Shown here one piece after another: positions 19,354 through 27,854 of a stretch of 64,000 nt of DNA (positions are counted from its first letter, which is position 1; the number at the start of each line of letters is the position of its first letter). The stretch lies in contig NZ_CP091456.1 of the NCBI RefSeq assembly GCF_023611925.1, forward strand, positions 1,054,001-1,118,000. Direction: 5' to 3'. A model generated the notes under the pieces. It saw nothing but the letters and a program-made list of their open reading frames with translations, ran no database searches and was not told where the DNA came from. Position numbers and translations under genes: made by a program. Origin of the DNA: Avibacterium sp. 20-132 (GTDB taxonomy: Bacteria; Pseudomonadota; Gammaproteobacteria; Enterobacterales; Pasteurellaceae).

Positions 19354-21699
19354 ATGAAAAAAAATTACTACACGATGCTTTCTTTCTCAATTTTGACCGC
19401 ACTTTATGGTGTACCAAGTTGGGCAAGTTTACAGCAGCAATGCTTAGCTGGCGTACCACAGTTTCAAGGTGAGGTGGTGCAGGGCGATCCAAACCAATTG
19501 CCTGTTTATATCGAGGCAGATCGCGCAGAATTAAATCAGCCTGTTAGTGCGCGTTATGAGGGTGATGTTGAGATTAAACAGGGTAATCGCCATTTAACTA
19601 CCCAAATTGCAGAAATTGTTCAACGTGGCGAAGGGGCTAATGTACAGCGTTTTGCCTATGCCCAAAAGGGGTTTGATTATAAAGATAATCTTATCAATTT
19701 GTCAGGGCATTCTGCCAAGATAAACTTGAATAATAAAGATGCGGATGTAGAGGGCGCAGATTACCAATTTGTTGGGCGTCAAGGGCGAGGTAATGCACAA
19801 CACGTTGAGCTACGCAATGATTATCGCTTACTTAAAAATGCGACTTTTACGTCTTGTTTGCCTGATGATAATAGTTGGTCGATTGAAGCAAGTGAAATGC
19901 GTCAGCATATCCAAGAAGAATACGCCGAAATGTGGCACGCACGCTTTAAAGTACATGGCGTGCCGATTTTCTATACCCCTTATTTGCAACTTCCTATCGG
20001 CGATCGTCGCCGTTCTGGTTTGTTAATTCCAAATGTGGGAATGTCTAGCCGTGATGGTTATTCGTATGCACAGCCAATTTATTGGAACATTGCCCCCAAT
20101 TTTGATATGACCGTAACACCAAAATATATGTCAAAACGAGGCTGGCAATTTAACGGTGAAACACGTTATCTCACGCAAATTGGTGAGGGACTAATTGCAG
20201 GAGAATATTTAGCACGTGATCGCTATGATGATTACCAAGGAGACAACCGCTCTCGTCATTTATTCCACTGGCGACATAGTTCCAGTTTCTTAGAAAATTG
20301 GCGTTTAAATGTGGATTACACAAGGGTAAGCGATAAACGTTATTTCTCTGATTTTGATTCTGCTTATGGGAGCAGTACAGACGGTTATGCCGATCAAAAT
20401 TTCCGTATTGCTTACTATCAGCCGAACTACAATTTCGCTTTATCAGCGAAACAGTTCCAAGTGTTTGACGATGTGGATATCGGACCTTATCGTGTTTTTC
20501 CACAATTAGATTTTAATTATTATCGCGATGGACTTGCCAACGGCTTAATGGATTTTCGCGTATTCTCACAAATTTCGCGTTTTGAGAATGACAGTGCCTT
20601 AATGCCGAAAGCTTGGCGTTATCATCTTGAACCAAGCCTTAATATTCCGCTTACGAACCGTTACGGCAGTGTGAATATTGAAACAAAACTTTACGCAACT
20701 CACTATAATCAAACAAAAGGAAAAGGGCAAAATGCGGAAGAGGTTGAACGCTCGGTAACCCGTGTCTTGCCACAAGTGAAGGTTGATTTTCAAACCTTAC
20801 TTGCAAGCAAAGAAACCTTGTTTGATGGCTATACACAAACGATTGAGCCGCATATTCAATATCTTTATCGCCCTTATAAGGACCAAAGCAATATCGGTTC
20901 AAAATTAAATAGCCAATATCTTGGTTTTGGTTATGATTCCGCATTATTGCAACAAGATTATTTTTCCTTGTTCCGTGATCGCCGTTATAGTGGATTAGAC
21001 CGCATTGCCTCAGCGAATCAGTTTACCCTCGGGGGAACAACGCGTTTTTATGATAAAGAAGGAAATGAACGTTTTAACCTCTCTTTAGGGCAAATTTATT
21101 ACCTCAGTGATTCAAGGATTGATAATAACTCAAACAACAGTAGTGATCGTTCCACCTCCTCTTGGTCATTAGAAACCAATTGGCGAATTAATAAACAATG
21201 GAACTGGCGTGCAAGTTACCAATATGATACAAGCTTGCATCAAACTTCTTTGGCAAATACTGTATTAGAATTTAATCCAAGTGGTAATAACCTCGTTCAA
21301 TTAAGTTATCGCTATGCCAGCCAGCAATATATTGACCAAAATCTCACTGGTGCAAATGCGTATAATCAAGACATTAAACAGCTTGGTTTAGTGGCAGCGT
21401 GGGAAATTGCGGACAAATGGGCAGTGGTTGGACATTATTACCAAGATCTAGCCTTGAAAAAGCCTGTTGAGCAATATCTCGGGGTAAAATACAACACCTG
21501 CTGTTGGTCGGTGGGAGTGGGCGCACGCCGTTATGTAACAAGCAAAGAAGGACAAACGTCAAACGAAGTGCTTTACGATCATAGTTTTGGGGTAAACTTT
21601 GAGTTACGTGGCTTAGGCACCACCGATCACCGCAGCGGCATTGAAAAAATGCTAAAAGCAGGAAAATTGCCTTATATTCAATCATTTAGCCTATATTAA
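19354..21699 (+). CDS. lptD: LPS-assembly protein LptD
   Basis: LptD is the outer membrane beta-barrel that, with the lipoprotein LptE, inserts lipopolysaccharide into the outer leaflet. The 781-residue protein has a signal peptide (about residues 1-24, ending near PSWA), an N-terminal OstA/LptA-like domain (about 50-180) and a C-terminal barrel of alternating aromatic strands. Cysteines are positioned for the essential inter-domain disulfides: C30 near the mature N-terminus, one near 170 (TFTSCLPDD) and an adjacent CC pair near 710 (YNTCCWSVGVGARRY). An uptake signal is embedded in the signal peptide coding region. Neither surA nor lptE is nearby. Confidence 0.96.
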   Translation: MKKNYYTMLSFSILTALYGVPSWASLQQQCLAGVPQFQGEVVQGDPNQLPVYIEADRAELNQPVSARYEGDVEIKQGNRHLTTQIAEIVQRGEGANVQRFAYAQKGFDYKDNLINLSGHSAKINLNNKDADVEGADYQFVGRQGRGNAQHVELRNDYRLLKNATFTSCLPDDNSWSIEASEMRQHIQEEYAEMWHARFKVHGVPIFYTPYLQLPIGDRRRSGLLIPNVGMSSRDGYSYAQPIYWNIAPNFDMTVTPKYMSKRGWQFNGETRYLTQIGEGLIAGEYLARDRYDDYQGDNRSRHLFHWRHSSSFLENWRLNVDYTRVSDKRYFSDFDSAYGSSTDGYADQNFRIAYYQPNYNFALSAKQFQVFDDVDIGPYRVFPQLDFNYYRDGLANGLMDFRVFSQISRFENDSALMPKAWRYHLEPSLNIPLTNRYGSVNIETKLYATHYNQTKGKGQNAEEVERSVTRVLPQVKVDFQTLLASKETLFDGYTQTIEPHIQYLYRPYKDQSNIGSKLNSQYLGFGYDSALLQQDYFSLFRDRRYSGLDRIASANQFTLGGTTRFYDKEGNERFNLSLGQIYYLSDSRIDNNSNNSSDRSTSSWSLETNWRINKQWNWRASYQYDTSLHQTSLANTVLEFNPSGNNLVQLSYRYASQQYIDQNLTGANAYNQDIKQLGLVAAWEIADKWAVVGHYYQDLALKKPVEQYLGVKYNTCCWSVGVGARRYVTSKEGQTSNEVLYDHSFGVNFELRGLGTTDHRSGIEKMLKAGKLPYIQSFSLY

Positions 21700-21735
21700 A
21701 GTAATCATAAGAAAGTAAAAAATAGATTGTTTTAG

Positions 21736-21787
21736 CTGCATCTTAAAAGTTGGAATCAACAAGCAATTTATTAAGGTGCAGACTTTT
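21736..21787 (+). terminator. long stem-loop after lptD, probable terminator
   Basis: CTGCATCTTAA (21736-21746) pairs with TTAAGGTGCAG (21771-21781) over 11 positions with one G-T pair. The loop contains a smaller hairpin GTTG/CAAC, and ACTTTTT follows. It lies 36 bp after the lptD stop. The loop is longer than usual for an intrinsic terminator. Confidence 0.5.
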
Positions 21788-22087
21788 TGTATTACGTAAT
21801 AAAACTTAGCAGTTCAAATAATCTGTTATTTAGCACGGAATATCCCTATTTTATATTTTGGAATAGGTCATTTAGATGTTATAAGCTAATAGTTGTAGGT
21901 TCTTGAGAAGCGTCAGTAAATGGTTTATTACTCAAACCTAAAATGGTGGGTAACGGAATTTAAGTTCCTAAGAATGTGAGAGTTACATAGAAACTGTCAA
22001 GATTTGTTTTTAAGGAGCAATAGCAGTCGTCATTGATTTTTCTTCGTATTTAGGATGGGTAATGGGAAAATGTAAAGAAAATAACTG

Positions 22088-22117
22088 AAAAAGCACTGAT
22101 GTAATCCAGTGCTTTTT
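22088..22117 (-). terminator. terminator after rpoH
   Basis: AAAAAGCACTG/CAGTGCTTTTT forms an 11-bp perfect stem with an eight-base loop, 14 bp past the rpoH stop. It is symmetric and could act in both directions. Confidence 0.88.
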
Positions 22118-22130
22118 ATATTGTTTGGCT

Positions 22131-22979
22131 TTAGAACGTTACCGCACTTTTAAGTTTTTTCAGTGCATTGGTTTCAAGCTGGCGAACACGTTCAGCGGAA
22201 ATATTATATTTCGCAGCTAAATCTTGTAGCGTTGCTTTATTTTCATCTAACCAACGTGCTTTGATAATATCTTGGCTACGTTCATCTAAACCTTCAAGCG
22301 CTGCGGCAACCTGATCTGCGGCTTGGGTTTCGTAATTTTCATTTTCTAATTCTGCGGCAAAATTTGAGTTTCTATCCTCAAGATAAAGCGCTGGAGCATA
22401 ACTTTCATCATCGTCATCATTAGACAGATCAAAGCCAACATCTGCCCCTGTCATACGGCTTTCCATTTCAATGACATCTTGTTTTGATACGCCTAGTTCC
22501 TCAGCCACCATATCCACTTCATTATCATTGAACCAACCTAAGCATTGTTTAGTTTTGCGTAGGTTAAAGAACAATTTACGTTGTGCTTTCGTCGTTGCCA
22601 CTTTGACGATACGCCAGTTACGTAGTACATATTCGTGAATTTCTGCTTTAATCCAATGTACAGCAAAGGAAACAAGGCGAACGCCCACTTCAGGGTTAAA
22701 GCGTTTTACCGCTTTCATTAAGCCAATGTTACCTTCTTGAATTAAATCCGCTTGTGGCAATCCATAACCAGAATAACCACGCGCAACGTGGATCACAAAG
22801 CGAAGATGAGACAAAATCAATTTTTTGGCTGCCTCAAGATCCTCTTTATAATACAAACGTTCCGCTAATTCCTTTTCTTCCTCTGCACTTAGCATAGGAT
22901 ATTCGTTTGCAGCACGGATATAGCCTTCTAAGCTGCCTTGAGGAACTAACATTAGAGCTTGTGTATCTTTGTTCATCAT
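22131..22979 (-). CDS. rpoH: heat shock sigma factor sigma-32
   Basis: It directs RNA polymerase to heat shock promoters. The 282 residues show region 2 ([54 protein letters not shown]), the RpoH box [13 protein letters not shown] near residue 133, and region 4.2 ([26 protein letters not shown]). The RpoH box is where DnaK and FtsH-linked control acts in E. coli. Two adjacent ATGs are possible starts. An uptake signal overlaps the last codons. It has its own promoter and terminator, so it is monocistronic. Confidence 0.97.
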   Translation of the reverse strand: MMNKDTQALMLVPQGSLEGYIRAANEYPMLSAEEEKELAERLYYKEDLEAAKKLILSHLRFVIHVARGYSGYGLPQADLIQEGNIGLMKAVKRFNPEVGVRLVSFAVHWIKAEIHEYVLRNWRIVKVATTKAQRKLFFNLRKTKQCLGWFNDNEVDMVAEELGVSKQDVIEMESRMTGADVGFDLSNDDDDESYAPALYLEDRNSNFAAELENENYETQAADQVAAALEGLDERSQDIIKARWLDENKATLQDLAAKYNISAERVRQLETNALKKLKSAVTF

Positions 22980-23012
22980 ATTCCTTCTTATTTTATGCCC
23001 AATTTGGGTCTA

Positions 23013-23040
23013 TTTATAACATAATTTATTATAAGGTCAA
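23013..23040 (-). promoter_or_regulatory. candidate rpoH promoter
   Basis: On the minus strand TTGACC (23035-23040) and TATAAA (23013-23018) are separated by 16 bp. The expected start point near 23006 gives a leader of about 27 nt to the rpoH ATG. This is a sigma-70 type promoter read only from sequence. Confidence 0.6.
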
Positions 23041-23162
23041 TCGATTATAACGATTAATTTATCCTTTTCTTGTAAATTTAGACTATTGTGGGATCAGAAA
23101 GTTCATTTCTTTTGATTAAATTTTTACGCAATAAAATAAATCTATTTTAGTCAATTGCAAAG

Positions 23163-24113
23163 CTAGGGAATTTGCTTTGTTATGACTAATCTAAGTGTTG
23201 CCACAATGAGAAATCCGATGCACAAGCTGGCAATGATGAACATCGTTAAACCTAAATGTTGTAGGGCAAGGCTGAGGTTCTCACCTTTGCCGTAAAGACG
23301 AATGCCTACTCCAGCCATTGAGGCTAAGCCAAATGAAAAGGCCCAATAAGTGAGACGGAATTGTTTGCCGATCCAAGGTAGTAGGCGAATTAAAAATAAT
23401 AATTGTAGCAGGCCGTATCCGATCAAACTTTTCACTATCCAATCAATATGACCGCCATTTAAGGCAAGATAGGCTGAACAGCAAACAAAAGCAGGCGCAA
23501 GTTGGATACCAATCGTTGGACGAATTACTGTTGGCAATTCAGTTAAATTGCGTAAACGTTGTTGCACGGCGGGTTCAAGAATAATCCACGCAATCACTCC
23601 TGCACCGAAAAATAACATTCCTAATTCTGAATAACCTAATAAGCCTAATGCCGTTGCACTGACGAAATTTGCTGCGACGGTTGGCAAATATAGCACAGGG
23701 GTCGTGGCATCTTGCGGATGAATACCACGCCATAATCCACCGTAACGGTAGGTAGAAAATGCAAGTTGTGCCACAATGCCAAGCCCAGCTAAATATTGTG
23801 CCAATCCTTTACTATAAGGTGATAATCCCATCGCGATTAATAAAAGTGTAATTGGGATCAGGCTAACAAAACAACCTAAAATTGGGTGATGCAATTCGGC
23901 TTTAGCTTGGGTGGGATAGCGTATCCATTTATACACATAAATCGAAAATAGTAGTCCCCAAAGCAAGGCTGCAAAGCCGATCAAGGTTTCTGCGATAAGC
24001 GTTGGCACAGCCAACACATTAGCACTATAACGCCACGCTAAACCGAGGGCAGAAATGCCCAATACAATACTGAAATAGTTTACCCCAATAGGAAAAGGCT
24101 TGGCTTGCGACAT
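23163..24113 (-). CDS. tehA: TehA-type transporter (tellurite resistance / SLAC1-like family)
   Basis: An inner membrane protein of 316 residues with about ten hydrophobic helices. It aligns by eye with E. coli TehA through YFSIVLGISALGLAWRY at the N-terminus, GLWRGIHPQDATTPVLYLPTVAANF in the middle and SLIGYGLLQLLFLIRLLPW later. TehA is a trimeric anion-channel-like protein, homologue of plant SLAC1; its true substrate is unclear, and tellurite resistance is an overexpression effect. Its ATG shares a base with the stop codon of the DUF2322 gene (TAATG). No tehB methyltransferase is in this window. Confidence 0.9.
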   Translation of the reverse strand: MSQAKPFPIGVNYFSIVLGISALGLAWRYSANVLAVPTLIAETLIGFAALLWGLLFSIYVYKWIRYPTQAKAELHHPILGCFVSLIPITLLLIAMGLSPYSKGLAQYLAGLGIVAQLAFSTYRYGGLWRGIHPQDATTPVLYLPTVAANFVSATALGLLGYSELGMLFFGAGVIAWIILEPAVQQRLRNLTELPTVIRPTIGIQLAPAFVCCSAYLALNGGHIDWIVKSLIGYGLLQLLFLIRLLPWIGKQFRLTYWAFSFGLASMAGVGIRLYGKGENLSLALQHLGLTMFIIASLCIGFLIVATLRLVITKQIP

Positions 24114-24436
24114 TATTTTCCCTCTGCTATTTCAGGTACAAGGCGGTATTCTTTTCCTTCTGTTATCATAGCAAACAATAAATCAATATTGGGGTGTTTA
24201 CCGGGGAATTGTTTCGCATCCGCGGTATGTTCAGCAAAAAGTTGTAAGCCTTTCTCTGCGCAAGTGCGGTCTAATTTTCCGTTAAATTCTTGCGCAAGGG
24301 CATGATACACGCGTAATGAGCCAAGTTTGCCAGCAATGGCAGGAATGTGATGAAGTGGTGTTTCACCGTCAAATACGCTTAAGCCCGAAAGGTGATCGAT
24401 AGTAGGTAACGTTTCTAAAATTGTTTTGAAATCCAT
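24113..24436 (-). CDS. DUF2322 family protein of unknown function
   Basis: A 107-residue soluble protein, beginning MDFKTILETLPTIDHLSGL and containing GSLRVYHALAQEFNG. It resembles the DUF2322 family found in Haemophilus and Neisseria relatives; the family call is from memory of its pattern. No signal peptide or membrane segment is visible. It sits between murB (33 bp upstream) and tehA, with which it overlaps by one base, so it is probably co-expressed with the transporter. It holds an uptake signal. I assign no function. Confidence 0.75.
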   Translation of the reverse strand: MDFKTILETLPTIDHLSGLSVFDGETPLHHIPAIAGKLGSLRVYHALAQEFNGKLDRTCAEKGLQLFAEHTADAKQFPGKHPNIDLLFAMITEGKEYRLVPEIAEGK

Positions 24437-24469
24437 TTTGTTTCCTTTTTAGTTAAATGAGAATAATGA

Positions 24470-25504
24470 TTAATGTTGCGATGAAATAAATTGTTCGCTG
24501 TCAATTTCGCCTTTTGCACCGACAAAACGAACTTCAGGTTGTAAATACACCGCAAATTTTTCTGCCACAGTTTGACGAATATGATGGGCAAGGTTTGCCA
24601 CATCTTTACCACTTGCTTGTGCCTTATTGATCAGTACCAACGCTTGATTTTGATGCACTGCCGCACCACCAAGTTGATAGCCTTTTAAGCCACATTGATC
24701 AATCAGCCAACCGGCGGCTAACTTCACCGTGCCATCTGGCTGCGGATAGTTCGGTATCTCGGGGTATTGGTGTTTTAATTGTGCAAAAAGTGCGCTGGAA
24801 ATAACGGGGTTTTTGAAAAAACTTCCTGCGTTGCCGAATTCTTGTGGATTAGGCAACTTCGCACGGCGTACCGTAGAGACTTCATTGAAAATGTCTTCGG
24901 CTTTTACCGTGGCAGGATCAAAACGCGAAAGGGTGCCATAACTTAATACAGGCTGCCAATCTTTAGCTAATTTTAATCCGACTGCAACAATCATATACCC
25001 CTCTTTATATTGATGTTTGAAGAGGCTTTCACGGTAGCCAAATTGACATTCAGCCTTGTTTAAACGGAAGATTTCGCCTGTATTAAGGTTAAGTACCTCT
25101 ACATAATCGCACAGATCTTTAAATTCTACCCCGTAAGCACCGATATTCTGGATTGGGGCGGAGCCGACACAGCCGGGGATTAATGCCAAATTTTCCAAAC
25201 CATAAATACCTTGTTCCAAGCTCCACTGAACCAGCTCGTGCCAATTTTCGCCCCCTTGGACGTGAAGATAATGAAAGTGCTCATCTTGGTGATGTTCAAT
25301 GCCTTTTAATGCGTTTATCAGTACGATTCCGTTAAAATCTTCCACAAATAACACATTGCTACCTTGCCCAAGAAAAAGCACGGGAAGCTGTTGCTGTTGG
25401 GCTTCTTGCCAAAGAGGGAGGATTTGTTCAAGTGCGGTGATTTTTTTTACCATTTTTGCTTGCGCATTTATTCCAAATGTATGAAATGGTTGAAGATTTT
25501 CCAT
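24470..25504 (-). CDS. murB: UDP-N-acetylenolpyruvoylglucosamine reductase
   Basis: It reduces UDP-GlcNAc-enolpyruvate to UDP-MurNAc with NADPH and FAD, an early peptidoglycan step. The 344 residues match the E. coli (type I) enzyme: [14 protein letters not shown] at the N-terminus, FAD-binding LGQGSNVLF near 48 and [17 protein letters not shown] near 120, and catalytic [10 protein letters not shown] near 230. It follows narQ by only 15 bp. The ATG at 25504 has an AAGGAAT site. An uptake signal lies near the N-terminal coding end. Confidence 0.96.
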   Translation of the reverse strand: MENLQPFHTFGINAQAKMVKKITALEQILPLWQEAQQQQLPVLFLGQGSNVLFVEDFNGIVLINALKGIEHHQDEHFHYLHVQGGENWHELVQWSLEQGIYGLENLALIPGCVGSAPIQNIGAYGVEFKDLCDYVEVLNLNTGEIFRLNKAECQFGYRESLFKHQYKEGYMIVAVGLKLAKDWQPVLSYGTLSRFDPATVKAEDIFNEVSTVRRAKLPNPQEFGNAGSFFKNPVISSALFAQLKHQYPEIPNYPQPDGTVKLAAGWLIDQCGLKGYQLGGAAVHQNQALVLINKAQASGKDVANLAHHIRQTVAEKFAVYLQPEVRFVGAKGEIDSEQFISSQH

Positions 25505-25519
25505 TTTATTCCTTAACGT

Positions 25520-27223
25520 CTATAATTTATTTGGCAGTGTCATTTTCACTTCTGTACCGCCTTCAGGGCGATTATTGATGCTTAGTATAGCATTGAGTTG
25601 GGCGCTGCGTTCATTCATTATATTTAAACCGTAATGCCCAGCTGGTTCATCGAGGCTAGGAATACCCACGCCATTATCGCGCACCAACAGCTCATATTCT
25701 CCGTCTTCATTGGTGTGAGCAACCACTTCAATTTCTGTACCTTGAGAATGTTTAATCGCATTTAATGCTGCCTCGCGGACAATTTGCAAGGCGTGTACGA
25801 GCTGTTGCGCATTGAAAGTGTGAGACGGCAAACTACATTCCACGCGCATTTTCATTGTTGTTTGATTGCGTAAAGAGTCAATCACTTGTTCAAGTGCAAG
25901 CTGTAAATTTGCTTCTTGCACCGTTAAACGGAAGGTGGCAAGCAATTCGCGCAGTTGAACATAACCATCATTTAAGGCTTGTTCAAAATCACGAATAATT
26001 GTCAGGCTTTTTTCTTTATTTTGCTCGCCATCCTTGTTCAGATTGTGCTTTAGCAAGGTGAGTTGAATTTGTAAATACGCCAGCACTTGTGCCAATGAAT
26101 CGTGTAATTCTCGTGCAATAATTGACCGCTCTTCCATTAATAAAAGCTGTTGTTGCTGACGTTGCGTATAGTGAAAATACAGTGAACGGCTCAACATTTG
26201 TGAGACATTTTGCATTGTGCGTAAATCAGGGCAAGGCAGCCCCGCTTGCCAAGATAGTCGCCCAAGTTTATCCCCTTCAACACAAAGTTCCATTTGTTGT
26301 GTCGAGAGTGGGGCTTCTTTCTCACCGAGCTGGATATTCCAATGTTCTGCGCCATATACCAGTAATTCGATATAGCGTAAATGTTCATTGACTTTTATTT
26401 GTTTTAAGACTTGCTTGAGTAACGTAGGATCGATATTATTCGTGGTAACTAATTGAGAACATTGGTAAAGCATTGAAAGAGAGCGGTTAGCTTGGCTCAA
26501 TTTTTGTGTTTTCTCATTGACCTTTTCTTCCAGCCCTGCATACAGCTTTTTCAAATCACTCGCCATTTGGGTAAAAACTAACGCAAGTCGTCCGATTTCA
26601 TCATTATTATTACTATCTAGTGGAATGTGGTTGAATTGCCCAATTTGCACTTGGGTACTTGCTAAGGCTAATTTTTCCAACGGTTTTACCATTTGTTTTT
26701 TGGTAAACCACACCACATAAGACACCATTGCGACAATAGAAAGCATTGCAAAAAGAATGCAATATACTGCAAGATAAAGTTTTTTCTCAGCAAAATGTTG
26801 TAAATCTTCAACAAATTGGTTCACTTCAGCAACGTAGTTTGCTACTTCTTTTTGATAGGAAGGATAATTCATTTGTTTGGCATAATTCTCCATTTCCTTC
26901 CAACGTACAATCAGATGTTGATAAGCCTGCTTAATATCATTGGGCATAAAAAACTGATGGTTAATATCCGTTAAGGTAGAGGAATGTAAGGTGGAACGGT
27001 ATTGAAGTAAATTTTTTGACACTAACTCAGGTGCATGTTCCATTTCGTATAAAATACGATAACTTTGCATTCGTAATGAACCGGATATATTGATTAATTC
27101 GGCATCAGATTTATTACTTAGCATAATAATTAAACTTAATACACTAATCACCGTTGCAAAAATAATAATAAGTAGCAAGTAATTAGCAATTTTGGTGGCA
27201 ACAGAGTGTTTTCTTATTTTCAC
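25520..27223 (-). CDS. narQ: nitrate/nitrite sensor histidine kinase NarQ
   Basis: A membrane sensor of 567 residues. In order: transmembrane helix 1 (about 13-34), a periplasmic sensor with the P-box NISGSLRMQSYRI that binds nitrate in the NarX/NarQ family, transmembrane helix 2 (about 147-171), HAMP, a linker, a HisKA_3 dimerisation domain with the phospho-acceptor histidine in ARELHDSLAQ near 374, and an HATPase domain ending with DNGVGIP. It lies divergent from napDAGHBC, the likely target of its partner NarP, which is not in this window. It appears to head the narQ-murB-DUF2322-tehA unit. Confidence 0.94.
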   Translation of the reverse strand: MKIRKHSVATKIANYLLLIIIFATVISVLSLIIMLSNKSDAELINISGSLRMQSYRILYEMEHAPELVSKNLLQYRSTLHSSTLTDINHQFFMPNDIKQAYQHLIVRWKEMENYAKQMNYPSYQKEVANYVAEVNQFVEDLQHFAEKKLYLAVYCILFAMLSIVAMVSYVVWFTKKQMVKPLEKLALASTQVQIGQFNHIPLDSNNNDEIGRLALVFTQMASDLKKLYAGLEEKVNEKTQKLSQANRSLSMLYQCSQLVTTNNIDPTLLKQVLKQIKVNEHLRYIELLVYGAEHWNIQLGEKEAPLSTQQMELCVEGDKLGRLSWQAGLPCPDLRTMQNVSQMLSRSLYFHYTQRQQQQLLLMEERSIIARELHDSLAQVLAYLQIQLTLLKHNLNKDGEQNKEKSLTIIRDFEQALNDGYVQLRELLATFRLTVQEANLQLALEQVIDSLRNQTTMKMRVECSLPSHTFNAQQLVHALQIVREAALNAIKHSQGTEIEVVAHTNEDGEYELLVRDNGVGIPSLDEPAGHYGLNIMNERSAQLNAILSINNRPEGGTEVKMTLPNKL

Positions 27224-27537
27224 GAATTTTTAGTATCAAATATAATTCTAATCTTCCAGCATTTTAACAAAAAAATTCTTTTTTCATAGAAATGTTAGTC
27301 AATGAGTTAAAGAAAGTAATTTATCCCCTTATCTGATACTGGAATAATTTTGATCTAAAACAATAAATTAGTTTTTAATCGGATAAATACTTAATTTAGG
27401 TTATTAAAAATAGATCAATCCCTCAAGAAAATAGTAAGCCTAGTAAAAGTTATTTGAGTCGTGGTCAATATCACCATTTAAATAAAATTGAGTGAACCTA
27501 CTAGCACTCAATATATGATATATCCACAGGAATAAAA
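27224..27537. promoter_or_regulatory. narQ-nap divergent control region
   Basis: A 314-bp AT-rich spacer between divergent genes. TTGAT-CTAA-AACAA (27350-27363) matches the FNR consensus TTGAT-N4-ATCAA at nine of ten positions. A perfect inverted repeat ATTGAGTG/CACTCAAT (27487-27512) lies just before napD. I find no convincing NarP 7-2-7 site by eye and no remnant of napF. Anaerobic control by FNR is expected for nap, but the FNR-like site is about 180 bp from the napD start codon, so its exact role is uncertain. Confidence 0.5.
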
Positions 27538-27828
27538 ATGTTAAATAAACACTCGACTATCCCAATGGATAAAGCGGAAGATTGGCACGTTTGTGGCGTG
27601 ATTGTTCAATGTAATCCGCAAAAAATTGAAAAAATTAAGACCGCACTTTTAGCTGTACCTTATACCGAAGTGCCTGCCGAAGATGTTGAAAAAGGCAAGT
27701 TGGTGGTGGTGATGCAATCGCACGATCAACATCTTTTGCTCGAGCAAATGGAGCAAGCGCGCAATATTGATGGCGTGATTACCGTATCTTTAGTCTATCA
27801 TCAACAAGATGAAGGCAATGATGAATAA
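27538..27828 (+). CDS. napD: NapA maturation chaperone NapD
   Basis: A 96-residue cytosolic chaperone that binds the twin-arginine signal of NapA and delays export until cofactors are loaded. It has the NapD pattern [20 protein letters not shown] near residues 15-35 and ends acidic. AGGA precedes the ATG. It is the first gene of the operon here; in H. influenzae and E. coli napF comes first. An uptake signal lies inside the gene. Confidence 0.93.
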   Translation: MLNKHSTIPMDKAEDWHVCGVIVQCNPQKIEKIKTALLAVPYTEVPAEDVEKGKLVVVMQSHDQHLLLEQMEQARNIDGVITVSLVYHQQDEGNDE

Positions 27829-27854
27829 TTAATCATACTCGTGGGGGAAATGAG

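Larger units (their letters stand above)
21700..22130. other. 431-bp gene-free region between lptD and rpoH, with several inverted repeats
   Basis: I find no convincing protein gene on either strand. It holds a probable lptD terminator and the rpoH terminator at its ends. Between them are a 12-bp palindrome TATTACGTAATA, an inverted repeat CCTATT/AATAGG, GGTTT/AAACC and GGAA/TTCC. It might be an eroded gene or carry a structured RNA, but nothing identifies either. No uptake signal is present before the rpoH end. Confidence 0.4.

Noticed and set aside
22014..22088. Short open stretch of 24 codons with a hydrophobic centre (peptide around VVIDFSSYLGWVMGKC)
   Set aside because: It has no standard start codon after the preceding stop and no recognisable homology; it may be a remnant but cannot be supported as a gene.
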